The translations under genes were made by a program, and so were the position numbers. From assembly GCF_947486615.1 (NCBI RefSeq), contig NZ_CANKUD010000009.1, positions 62,001 through 126,000 of the forward strand: 64,000 nucleotides of DNA. The letters run 5' to 3'. Shown here piece by piece: positions 15,110 through 24,158 of this stretch (positions are counted from its first letter, which is position 1; every line of letters begins with the position of its first letter). The notes under the pieces are model-generated. The model saw only the letters and a list, made by a program, of their open reading frames with translations. It did not search any database and was not told the origin of the DNA. The stretch comes from an uncultured Modestobacter sp. Its GTDB lineage: Bacteria > Actinomycetota > Actinomycetes > Mycobacteriales > Geodermatophilaceae.

Positions 15110-15122
15110 CGACCGGCGCCGA

Positions 15123-15422
15123 TCAGGCGCAGTCCCGGCACAGCAGCCGGTCGCCGCGGGTGGCGGCCAGCCGGCTGCGGTGCTGCACCAGGAAGCAGCT
15201 GGAACAGGTGAACTCGTCCTCCTGCTTGGGCAGCACCCGGACGGTCAGCTCCTCGTTGGACAGGTCCGCACCCGGGAGCTCGAGGGCCTCGTTGAAGTCG
15301 GTCTCGTCGACGTCGACCGAGGAGGACTGGGCCTCGGCCCGGCGGGCCTTGAGCTCCTCGAGGGAGTCCTCCCCGAGCTCGTCGGTCTCGTTGCGGCGGG
15401 GGGCGTCGTAGTCGGTGGCCAT
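15123..15422 (-). CDS. DUF4193 zinc-ribbon protein
   Basis: A 99-residue acidic protein with the DUF4193 signature: ATDYDAPRRNETDELGEDS at the start, an acidic middle, then CSSCFLVQHRSRLA and CRDC forming a CxxC...CxxC zinc ribbon. It is equivalent to Rv2699c and always found near dut and cei/suhB. Its function is unproven; the acidic N-terminus plus zinc ribbon suggests association with RNA polymerase or another nucleic-acid machine, which is inference. It is first gene of the minus-strand operon running to DUF3159. Confidence 0.92.
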   Translation of the reverse strand: MATDYDAPRRNETDELGEDSLEELKARRAEAQSSSVDVDETDFNEALELPGADLSNEELTVRVLPKQEDEFTCSSCFLVQHRSRLAATRGDRLLCRDCA

Positions 15423-15767
15423 GGTGTGCCCCTTCTCTCGTCTCGTCGCGGGCGCACGGCCCGCTCGTCTGCCGTCGGCGCCGAGGCGCCGGAGGCGGTG
15501 GTGCCGGCCGCCTCGGCGGCCGGATGTCTGTCGCCGGCCGGGGTCCCCTGCTGGGCTCCCGGCCGGTTTGGCTCGGTCGTGCGGTCGACGGTGCGGCGCG
15601 GTCGGGTCGGCAGGTCACCGCCCCGGTCGCCCCGGCGTCCTCCGCTCCGATCCGGCCAGCCGCCCAACGCCGTCAGGCCCCGGTTTGTGCCCGCCTGCTG
15701 CTGGCCGACACATCCGGTCGCCGGGAGACCGGCCGCGGGTGGGAGCGCCAGAGGCTACCCTGCCGCC
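15423..15767. other. 345-bp divergent intergenic region
   Basis: No gene is supported here. It separates DUF4193 (minus) from the phosphotransferase (plus), so it should hold both promoters. It contains a palindrome with 9-bp arms CCGGCCGCC/GGCGGCCGG (15504-15523), about 80 bp upstream of DUF4193, and several CCGGCCGG-type repeats. I see no clear -35/-10 for the minus gene. Confidence 0.5.
15756..15761 (+). promoter_or_regulatory. -10 element of a leaderless promoter
   Basis: TACCCT ends 6 nt before the GTG at 15768, with no Shine-Dalgarno between. Confidence 0.45.
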
Positions 15768-16814
15768 GTGGCGACTCCAGTGGGTGCTGATCCGGGGGTC
15801 GTCGGGCCCTACCTGGCGACCGCTCTCGGAGACGAGAAGTGGCGTTCGGTGCGCGTCGAGCTGATCGCCGCGGGCATGTCCAACCTCACCTACGTGGTGA
15901 CGCCGGAGGGGTCGTCCGGGGACGACGCGGTCATCCTGCGGCGCCCGCCGACCGGCGCCGTCCTGGCCACCGCGCACGACATGGCACGCGAGCACCGGGT
16001 CATCTCCGCGCTGGCCGGCACGCCGGTGCCGGTGCCGCGCACGCTGCACCTGGCCACCGACACCACGGTGCTGGGTGCGCCGTTCTACGTGATGGAGCGG
16101 GTGGTGGGCGTGCACGTGGCGACCGCGCTGCCCGCCGGGTACGCCGACGTCCCGGCCCAGCGCCGGGCGATCGCCGACGGCCTGATGGACGTGCTGGCCG
16201 ACCTGCACGCGGTCGACCCGGCCGCGGTGGGCCTGTCGGACTTCGGGCGCCCCGAGGGCTTCCTGGAGCGCCAGGTGCGCCGCTGGACCAAGCAGTGGGA
16301 CGCCACCCGGGACGCCGACCGGCCCGCCCTGGACGCACTGGCCGCACGGCTGGCCGAGACGGTGCCGGCCTCGCAGCGCGCCGGGATCACCCACGGCGAC
16401 TACCGGCTGGACAACTGCCTGCTCGACCCGGAGACCCCCGGCCGGGTGCGCGCCGTCCTGGACTGGGAGATGTCCACCCTCGGTGACCCGCTCACCGACC
16501 TGGGGATGCTGTTCGTCTACTGGCCGCAGGCCGGCGAGGAGCGTGCGGTCTCGGTGTCCTCGGTGACCACGCTCCCGGGCTTCCCCACCCGGCTGGAGCT
16601 GGCCGAGCGGTACGCCACCCGCAGCGGCGCCGACCTCGCCGACCTCAACTGGTACGTGGGGTTCGCCTACTTCAAGTTCGCCGCCATCGTCGCCGGGATC
16701 GTCGCCCGGTCGGCGGCCGGGGCGATGGCCGGCAAGGACACCACCGGGTACGCGGACAAGATCGACCCCTGCGTCGAGCTGGGACGCGCCGCACTCGAGG
16801 ACGGTGCGCTGTAG
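15768..16814 (+). CDS. Phosphotransferase family protein (aminoglycoside/choline kinase fold)
   Basis: A 348-residue APH-fold protein: glycine-poor ATP loop with MSNLTYVVTPEG, conserved VILRRPPTG (Lys replaced by Arg in the usual KRP context), catalytic loop ITHGDYRLDNCLLDPE and metal-binding VLDWEMSTLGDPLTDLGML. This subgroup is close to the N-terminal domain of eukaryotic ACAD10/ACAD11 and actinobacterial genes linked with acyl-CoA dehydrogenases; those phosphorylate hydroxy-acids or hydroxyacyl-CoA, so a lipid-related substrate is more likely than an antibiotic. It is not part of the M. tuberculosis gene order here, so it is an insertion between DUF4193 and cei. Confidence 0.9.
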   Translation: MATPVGADPGVVGPYLATALGDEKWRSVRVELIAAGMSNLTYVVTPEGSSGDDAVILRRPPTGAVLATAHDMAREHRVISALAGTPVPVPRTLHLATDTTVLGAPFYVMERVVGVHVATALPAGYADVPAQRRAIADGLMDVLADLHAVDPAAVGLSDFGRPEGFLERQVRRWTKQWDATRDADRPALDALAARLAETVPASQRAGITHGDYRLDNCLLDPETPGRVRAVLDWEMSTLGDPLTDLGMLFVYWPQAGEERAVSVSSVTTLPGFPTRLELAERYATRSGADLADLNWYVGFAYFKFAAIVAGIVARSAAGAMAGKDTTGYADKIDPCVELGRAALEDGAL

Positions 16815-16830
16815 CCGGTGCGGCCGCCGC

Positions 16831-16836
16831 TAGGGT
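16831..16836 (+). promoter_or_regulatory. -10 element upstream of the cei leader peptide
   Basis: TAGGGT ends 7 nt before GTG 16844, matching the leaderless geometry seen at other genes in this window. Confidence 0.45.
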
Positions 16837-16843
16837 CGCCTCC

Positions 16844-16879
16844 GTGTACGTGCTCGCCGCCGCCGTGAGGACCCCGTGA
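16844..16879 (+). CDS. Putative leaderless 11-aa leader peptide of cei
   Basis: The reading frame GTG TAC GTG ... CCG TGA encodes VYVLAAAVRTP. It begins 7 nt after a -10-like TAGGGT and its TGA overlaps the GTG of cei (GTGA, 16876-16879). This arrangement would let ribosomes loaded on a leaderless mRNA translate the peptide and then re-initiate at cei, which lacks its own good Shine-Dalgarno. It is a prediction from geometry alone; the peptide has no recognised relatives. Confidence 0.4.
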   Translation: MYVLAAAVRTP

Positions 16880-17427
16880 CCGAGACCGCGAGCGAGACGG
16901 GCACCCGGCGACCAGCCGGCGGGCCCCGGAACCGCCGTCCCCTGCCCGCGCTGGTCTTCCTGCTCGTGCTGGCGCTGGCCGCGCTCGCGGTGTGGTGGAA
17001 CGTGCTCGGTGACGAGCGGGCCCGCAAGGAGGCCCAGGCCGCCGCCTGCAGCAGCGCCGAGAACGCGCCCGAGGCCCTGGACCCCGCGACGGTGACCCTG
17101 CGGGTGCTCAACGCCAGCGACGTCGGCGGCCGGGCCGGGGAGGTCGCCGCGCAGCTGCAGTCCCTCGGCTTCGTCGTCCAGGAGATCGCCAACGACCAGA
17201 GCGACCACGAGGTCACCGGCGTCGGTGAGCTCCGGTACGGACCGGCCGGCGGCGGGGTGGCCGACTACGTGCAGCTGTACCTGCCGCAGGCCACCGAGCG
17301 CCGCGACACCCGGGCGACCACCGTGGTCGACGTGGTCCTCGGGCCCGACTACGCCGGGCTGGCGTCGGCGGAGGACGTCGCCGCTGCCCTCGCCCCGGCG
17401 GAGAACGCCGAGGCCGCCTCCTGCTGA
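16876..17427 (+). CDS. Cei-like membrane-anchored LytR_C-domain protein
   Basis: A 183-residue protein: cytosolic N-terminus with RRPAGGPRNRR, a single membrane helix (LPALVFLLVLALAALAVWW, about residues 26-45), then an extracytoplasmic LytR_C domain (VTLRVLNASDVGGRAGEVAA to DVVLGPDYAGL). It matches Cei (Rv2700), a cell-envelope-integrity protein of mycobacteria found at the same position before suhB. It lacks the LytR-CpsA-Psr catalytic domain, so it probably binds the cell wall rather than ligating polymers. The GTG overlaps the stop of a short upstream frame. Confidence 0.88.
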   Translation: MTETASETGTRRPAGGPRNRRPLPALVFLLVLALAALAVWWNVLGDERARKEAQAAACSSAENAPEALDPATVTLRVLNASDVGGRAGEVAAQLQSLGFVVQEIANDQSDHEVTGVGELRYGPAGGGVADYVQLYLPQATERRDTRATTVVDVVLGPDYAGLASAEDVAAALAPAENAEAASC

Positions 17428-17458
17428 CCGCCTGCTCGCCGGCGTGGCGAGCAGGCGG
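17428..17458. terminator. Bidirectional terminator between cei and suhB
   Basis: Arms CCGCCTGCTCGCC (17428-17440) and GGCGAGCAGGCGG (17446-17458) are perfectly paired over 13 bp with a 5-nt loop, directly after the cei stop and 10 bp before the suhB stop. Confidence 0.85.
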
Positions 17459-17467
17459 CTCCCCCGG

Positions 17468-18319
17468 TCAGCCGGCGGTGTGCAGCCGCTCCAGCAGCTC
17501 GACCAGCGGGCCGGCCACCGACGGTGCCGCCGCGACCGCCATCGGCTCGGCGAACGGCCGGCCCGTCGTGCCGGTGACGACCAGACCGGCCTCGGCGGCG
17601 ATCAGCGCGCCGGCCGCGTGGTCCCAGGGCTTGAGGTCCAGCTCGTAGTAGGCGTCGACCCGTCCGGCCGCGGCTGCGCACAGGTCCAGCGAGGCGCAGC
17701 CCCAGCGGCGGATGTCGCGCACCTCGGGCAGCAGCTGGGCCACCACGGCGCCCTGGGCGCGGCGCTGCTCCACCCGGTAGCCGAACCCGGTGGCCACCAG
17801 GGTCTGCTCCAGGGACACCGGCGCGCTGCCGTGCAGCTGCATGGCCGCAGCACCCGGCGCGGTCAGCCACGCCCCCTGGCCCCGGACGGCGGTGAACAGC
17901 TCGCCGTTGCCGACGTTGAGCACCACGCCGACCTCGGTGCGCCCGTCGACCTGGCCGGCGATGGAGATCGCGAACGCGGGCAGGCCGTAGAGGAAGTTGA
18001 CGGTGCCGTCGATCGGGTCCACGACCCACCGGACGCCGCTGGTGCCCTCGGTGGCGGCGCCCTCCTCCCCCAGCACCCCGTCGTCGGGCCGCGCCCCCAG
18101 CAGCCGCCGCACGATCAGCGCCTCGCTCGCCTTGTCCACCGCGGTCACCACGTCGACCGGACTGGACTTCGTGTCGACGTCCTCGGCGGCGGTGCTGCGC
18201 CCCGCCCCGACCAGGACGGCGGCCTCCTCGGCGGTGGCCCGGGCCAGCTCGAGGAGCTCGGTGGACAGGTCCGGAGCAGGGCTGCCGGAGGTGGACGCGG
18301 TGGTGCCGGAGGTGGTCAC
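17468..18319 (-). CDS. suhB: Inositol-phosphate phosphatase (SuhB family)
   Basis: A 283-residue Mg2+-dependent IMPase-fold phosphatase. Metal/phosphate motifs are intact: GVLGEEGA, WVVDPIDGTVNFLYGLP and the C-terminal PWDHAAGALIAAEAGLV. It removes phosphate from inositol-1-phosphate, feeding phosphatidylinositol and mycothiol synthesis in actinobacteria. The first 25 residues are Ser/Thr-rich and unconserved. It is divergent from ppgK with only 59 bp between the starts; the order cei-suhB-ppgK-sigA is the same as in mycobacteria. Confidence 0.92.
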   Translation of the reverse strand: MTTSGTTASTSGSPAPDLSTELLELARATAEEAAVLVGAGRSTAAEDVDTKSSPVDVVTAVDKASEALIVRRLLGARPDDGVLGEEGAATEGTSGVRWVVDPIDGTVNFLYGLPAFAISIAGQVDGRTEVGVVLNVGNGELFTAVRGQGAWLTAPGAAAMQLHGSAPVSLEQTLVATGFGYRVEQRRAQGAVVAQLLPEVRDIRRWGCASLDLCAAAAGRVDAYYELDLKPWDHAAGALIAAEAGLVVTGTTGRPFAEPMAVAAAPSVAGPLVELLERLHTAG

Positions 18320-18366
18320 GCCCCGGGATCCTGCCGGACCTGTGTGCCGTCGCGACGTCGGGTCGC

Positions 18367-18372
18367 TAGCCT
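18367..18372 (+). promoter_or_regulatory. -10 element of a leaderless promoter for ppgK
   Basis: TAGCCT ends 6 nt before the GTG at 18379, with no Shine-Dalgarno. Confidence 0.45.
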
Positions 18373-18378
18373 CCCCCC

Positions 18379-19122
<744 letters not shown>

Positions 19123-19128
19123 CGCCGA

Positions 19129-19172
19129 CCGCCCGCCGGGTGGGGCCTGCCTCAGGCTCGCCCGGCGGGCGG
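19129..19172 (+). terminator. Compound hairpin terminator after ppgK
   Basis: Outer arms CCGCCCGCCGGG (19129-19140) and CCCGGCGGGCGG (19161-19172) are perfect. An inner GCCTG/CAGGC stem (19145-19149 with 19153-19157) fills the loop. It starts 6 nt after the ppgK stop. Confidence 0.8.
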
Positions 19173-19201
19173 GCACCGGATCGCGGCCGGCACAGAACCA
19201 G

Positions 19202-19229
19202 TGGACCGGGGCGTGCCCGTCGTTACAAT
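19202..19229 (+). promoter_or_regulatory. Probable sigA promoter
   Basis: TGGACC (19202-19207), 16 bp, then TACAAT (19224-19229) gives good -35/-10 spacing in an otherwise GC-rich gap. The transcript would have a 5' leader of about 185 nt before GTG 19422. Confidence 0.55.
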
Positions 19230-19421
19230 GGAGCCGCCCCAGCGCGCCGCTCTCCAGCCGACAGGCCATCCCCGGTTCCCAGCACGGTGAAACACCCTGT
19301 GGTGTGTCGCCCCGCCGGGCTCGTCGGTGGGCCATTGCCGTCCGGGCGGGGTGCGGAGCCGCTGCCCGCGGGCCACACGGTCCTCGAGGAACGCACCGCA
19401 GTAGCACGGGAAGGAACCTGA

Positions 19422-20765
<1,344 letters not shown>

Positions 20766-20768
20766 GGA

Positions 20769-20821
20769 AACACCCCCTCCTCCTCATCCCTCGCAGGCTC
20801 GGGACGAGCCTCTGGAGGGGG
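20769..20821 (+). repeat. Stop-proximal hairpin repeat, copy D (after sigA)
   Basis: It starts after the sigA TGA with GGAAACACC, a variant of the AAGGACC box. Outer stem CCCCCTCC (20773-20780) with GGAGGGGG (20814-20821); inner stem AGGCTCG (20795-20801) with CGAGCCT (20805-20811), loop GGA. With copy E it forms a subtype with a GCTCG-n3-CGAGC apex. Confidence 0.75.
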
Positions 20822-20826
20822 CCGGG

Positions 20827-21250
20827 CAGAGCCCTCTCTCTCCCGGACTCAGCAGGTCTGGCACGCGACCAGCGGTCGGTGGCCCACGGGTCGCCGGCCG
20901 TTGGTGTGTCCGGCTGCCGGGGGACGTTCCGATCCCATCGGGTGACGCGGCGGTGTACGACGGCACGTGGCGGGTAGACGGCGTAGCGTGGGGGACGTCA
21001 GAACAGCAGCGGACCCACAGCTGGCCTGAGCCAGTGAACGAGATCCACCAGTACGTGCAGCACCCGGACCCAGTTCCGAACCAGCGACGTCCCCTGCTGA
21101 CCCGCTCCATCCGCGCCTCCCGTGTCACGGACTCATCTCGATCGGTGAGTCGGTGCACAGTCGGCACCGGAGTGGGAACACGAGGGGCCATCCTGGCGCT
21201 GTGCAGGAGGCCGATCCGCAGCCGCGGGTCCGTGCGGTAGAGAGCGAGTG
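20827..21250 (+). other. 424-bp gene-poor region between sigA and DUF7455
   Basis: No coding frame with normal codon bias is seen. Base composition is less GC-rich than the flanks. It contains a TAGCGT that could serve as a -10 (20984-20989) without a good -35, and an inverted repeat GACTCA/TGAGTC (21130-21135 and 21146-21151). It could be a long 5' leader or hold a small RNA. Confidence 0.35.
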
Positions 21251-21475
21251 ATGAGCCAGATGACCCAGACGCTGACGACGACCCCGCCCACCGAAGACCT
21301 CGTCGTTCCCTTCCACTGCGATCGCTGCGGTGCTCTGGCCAAGGTGCGCGTGGTCCTCCCGAGTGGGAGCGACCTCGTCTTCTGTGGACACCACGCACGT
21401 GAGTACGAGGACAAGCTCCGCGACATCGCGGCCGACTTCATCGAGGCCGACGGCGAGGCGCGCGTCTCCCACTGA
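21251..21475 (+). CDS. DUF7455 small zinc-ribbon-like protein
   Basis: A 74-residue protein with the pattern FHCDRCGALAKVRVVLPSGS then VFCGHHAREYEDKLRDIA: a CxxC plus CxHH-type metal site. Small proteins of this kind sit downstream of the primary sigma factor in many actinobacteria. Function is unknown; binding to transcription or translation machinery is only a guess. ATG 21251 is used; the overlapping GTG 21248 would add one residue. A hairpin terminator follows at 21519. Confidence 0.88.
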   Translation: MSQMTQTLTTTPPTEDLVVPFHCDRCGALAKVRVVLPSGSDLVFCGHHAREYEDKLRDIAADFIEADGEARVSH

Positions 21476-21518
21476 GGAGGGCAACTATCGTCGCGCCAGC
21501 GATGAAGCCCTCACCCGA

Positions 21519-21573
21519 CGAAGCCGCCGGCACCCCTGACCCGCACCACGGGCACGGGGGGCCGGCGGCTTCG
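21519..21573 (+). terminator. Terminator between DUF7455 and the VanW gene
   Basis: Perfect 13-bp arms CGAAGCCGCCGGC (21519-21531) and GCCGGCGGCTTCG (21561-21573), with an inner CCCC...GGGG pairing. It lies downstream of an upstream in-frame ATG (21502) and before ATG 21622. This argues that the VanW protein starts at 21622. Confidence 0.75.
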
Positions 21574-21621
21574 TCGTCCTCGGGACCGGACCGCGGTCCC
21601 CGCCGACCCGGAGAGCGACCG

Positions 21622-24081
21622 ATGCCGCAGGAACCCCGCGACGACACCGTCCGCCTGGAGCCGGACGGCACCGTCGGAGCGGCCCGGACCGGCCGCCCCC
21701 CAGCGGTCCCCCCAGCCGGCCGACCGGCCGCTGCGCCGGCCGCCGAGCCGGTCGAGCAGCCCACCGGTGCAGCCGACCCGTCGGCTCCCGCGGACGGTGA
21801 CCAGCCGCAGCCCGACGGCCACGTCGACGGCCGCACGGCAGCCACCCCGCCGCCCGCGGAGCCCTCCGACACCCAGGTCATCCCGCCGGTCCAGGACGAC
21901 CCCCCGGCGGCCGCCGGTACGGCGCCGACCCAGGACGCCCCGATCACGGCACGCGGCACGGACGAGACGGCGACGATCAGCGGGCCGCCCCCGGCAGCAC
22001 CACGCGACGTCGACGAGACCGCCACCATCTCCGGCCCGCCCCCAGCGGCCGACGAGACCGCGACCACCGCCGGTCCTCCCCCGGCAGCCCCTCGGGACGT
22101 CGACGAGACCGCCACCATCTCCGGCCCGCCCCCCGCGGCCGGGCGCGACGCCGACGAGACCGCGCTGATCGGCGAGCGGGTCCCGGCCGAGGAGCGCGCC
22201 GGCCGGGGCGGCGACGACGACGGCACCACCCCGCCCCCCTCCGGGTCCACCGGGGACGACCGCCCCTGGTGGCGTCGCCGGGCGGTGGCCGTCCCGGCGG
22301 CCGCCGTCCTCACCCTCGGCGTCCTCTACGGGGTCGACCTGCTGATCGCCGGCGACGACGTCCCGCGCGGCACCGTGGTGGCCGGTGTGGACGTCGGCGG
22401 GCTCTCTCCCGCGGCCGCCACCGAGCGGCTGGACAGCGACCTCGCGCCCCGGATCGCCGCCGACCACCCGCTGGTCGCCGCCGACGTGCAGGGCCTGCTG
22501 CACCCGGCCAGCGCCGGGATCTCGCTCGACACCCCGGCCACCGTCGACGCCGCCGACGACCAGCCGCTCAACCCCTGGACCCGGCTGACCACGCTGTTCG
22601 GCGACCGCGAGGTCGACCCGGTCCTGGCGGGCGACGAGACCGCCCTGGCGGCCCAGGTCGAGGCGTTCGCCAGCACGGTCGACCGTGCCCCGGTCGACGC
22701 CTCGATCACCCTCGACGGGACGACGCCCCAGCTGGTCGAGCCGGCCGAGGGACGCGAGCTCGACCGGAACGCGGCGGCCGAGACGATCACCGCCGCCCTC
22801 GCCGCCGGCGGCGACCCCGAGACGCCCATCGAGCTCCCCGTCGAGGTGACCGAGCCCCGGGTGGAGACCGCCGAGGCCCAGCGGGTGCTGGCGGAGACGG
22901 TCACCCCGGCCCTCGCCGCACCGGTCACCGTCGTCGGCGCTGACGGCGCGGACTCCGTCGAGCTGCCGGTGACCGCGATCGCGGCCTCCCTGACCTTCAC
23001 CCCGCAGGAGGACGGCAGCCTGGCCGTCGCCGTCGACCCGGCCGCTCTCCAGGCCGCGACGGGCGAGGAGTTCGCGGCGTTCGGCTCCCCCGCGCAGGAC
23101 GCTCGCTTCGAGGTCTCCGGGGACACCATCGCCGTCGTCCCCTCCGTGGACGGTCAGGGGGTCGACCCGGCGGTGCTCGCCACCGACCTGCTGCCGGTGC
23201 TCGACGACCCGGCGCCCCGCTCGGTCACCGCGGCCCTCGGCCCGGTGCCGGCCGAGTTCACCACCGAGCAGGCACAGGCGCTGGGCATCAAGGAGGAGGT
23301 CAGCTCCTTCAGCACGAACTTCACCAGCGCCGCGAGCGGCACCAACATCCGGGTGGTCGCCGCCGAGGTCGACGGTGCGCTGGTGCGGCCCGGTGAGACG
23401 TTCAGCCTGAACGGCTACACCGGCCCGCGCGGCACCGCGCAGGGCTACGTGCCGGCCGCGGTGATCAGCGGCGGTGAGATCTCCCAGGCCGTGGGCGGCG
23501 GGATCAGCCAGTTCGCGACCACGATGTTCAACGCGGTCTTCTTCGCCGGGCTCGAGGACGTCTACCACAAGCCGCACAGCTTCTACATCAGCCGCTACCC
23601 GGCCGGGCGGGAGGCGACGGTCTACGAGGGCCAGATCGACCTGCAGTGGCGCAACGACACCGAGACCGGCATCTACGTGCAGACCCAGTGGGTGCCGGGC
23701 ACGCTCACCGTCACCTTCTGGGGCACCCGCTACTACGACATCGAGTCGATCAGCAGCGAGCGCCGCAACATCCGGCAGCCGGCCGTGCAGGAGAAGGTCG
23801 ACGACGGCAACTGCATCCCGCAGTCCGGTGCGCTGGGCTTCGACATCACCGTGACCCGGGTCTTCCAGGACCTCACCAGCGGTGCGGAGCTCCGTCGCGA
23901 GTCCTTCGACACCCGCTACGCGGCCGAGGCGATCATCCGCTGCGTGCCGCCGCCCGCGGAGCCGACCGACCCGGCGGCGGTCCCCCCGGCCACCGGCACC
24001 CCCGCTCCGTCCACCCCGGCCGGCCGCCGCCCCGGCCCGCGGGCCGGCACCGCCCCGCGGGCCGGCCGGCGACGCTGCTGA
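21622..24081 (+). CDS. Membrane-anchored VanW-family protein with N-terminal DETA repeats
   Basis: An 819-residue protein. Residues 1-210: disordered cytosolic region with tandem DETATISGPPPAAPRDV repeats. About 216-243: one membrane helix (AVAVPAAAVLTLGVLYGVDL). About 250-560: extracytoplasmic PG_binding_4/YoaR-type repeats. About 566-720: VanW domain (NGYTGPRGTAQGYVPAAVIS, GGGISQFATTMFNAVFFAGL). The C-terminus is Pro/Ala/Arg-rich. VanW domains occur in wall-associated proteins; the activity is not established. ATG 21622 has GGAGAG upstream and follows a terminator. It is probably involved in envelope or peptidoglycan handling. Confidence 0.9.
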   Translation: MPQEPRDDTVRLEPDGTVGAARTGRPPAVPPAGRPAAAPAAEPVEQPTGAADPSAPADGDQPQPDGHVDGRTAATPPPAEPSDTQVIPPVQDDPPAAAGTAPTQDAPITARGTDETATISGPPPAAPRDVDETATISGPPPAADETATTAGPPPAAPRDVDETATISGPPPAAGRDADETALIGERVPAEERAGRGGDDDGTTPPPSGSTGDDRPWWRRRAVAVPAAAVLTLGVLYGVDLLIAGDDVPRGTVVAGVDVGGLSPAAATERLDSDLAPRIAADHPLVAADVQGLLHPASAGISLDTPATVDAADDQPLNPWTRLTTLFGDREVDPVLAGDETALAAQVEAFASTVDRAPVDASITLDGTTPQLVEPAEGRELDRNAAAETITAALAAGGDPETPIELPVEVTEPRVETAEAQRVLAETVTPALAAPVTVVGADGADSVELPVTAIAASLTFTPQEDGSLAVAVDPAALQAATGEEFAAFGSPAQDARFEVSGDTIAVVPSVDGQGVDPAVLATDLLPVLDDPAPRSVTAALGPVPAEFTTEQAQALGIKEEVSSFSTNFTSAASGTNIRVVAAEVDGALVRPGETFSLNGYTGPRGTAQGYVPAAVISGGEISQAVGGGISQFATTMFNAVFFAGLEDVYHKPHSFYISRYPAGREATVYEGQIDLQWRNDTETGIYVQTQWVPGTLTVTFWGTRYYDIESISSERRNIRQPAVQEKVDDGNCIPQSGALGFDITVTRVFQDLTSGAELRRESFDTRYAAEAIIRCVPPPAEPTDPAAVPPATGTPAPSTPAGRRPGPRAGTAPRAGRRRC
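21961..22176. repeat. 51-bp tandem repeat encoding DETATISGPPPAAPRDV
   Basis: DETA units begin at 21961, 22012, 22051, 22102 and 22153: mostly 51-bp spacing, with one shortened 39-bp unit and a degenerate last unit. All remain in frame. Each unit has TAT-I/T, a possible phospho-threonine site. Confidence 0.8.
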
Positions 24082-24111
24082 CCCCTCCCCCCTCCGGCGA
24101 GGGGGGAGGGG
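24082..24111 (+). terminator. Terminator after the VanW gene
   Basis: It begins directly after the stop: CCCCTCCCCCC (24082-24092), an 8-nt loop, then GGGGGGAGGGG (24101-24111), perfect over 11 bp. Confidence 0.85.
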
Positions 24112-24158
24112 ACGGCCGGGCCGGCATCACCGACTGCGCGGCCGTGCAGACTGGTGCC

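Noticed and set aside
15768-16814. Aminoglycoside resistance gene
   Set aside because: The APH fold is present, but the motifs fit the ACAD10/11-like phosphotransferase subgroup; there is no resistance context.
21502-21621. VanW protein starting at ATG 21502
   Set aside because: A perfect 13-bp hairpin (21519-21573) that looks like the DUF7455 terminator would be inside the coding region, whereas ATG 21622 has a good Shine-Dalgarno.
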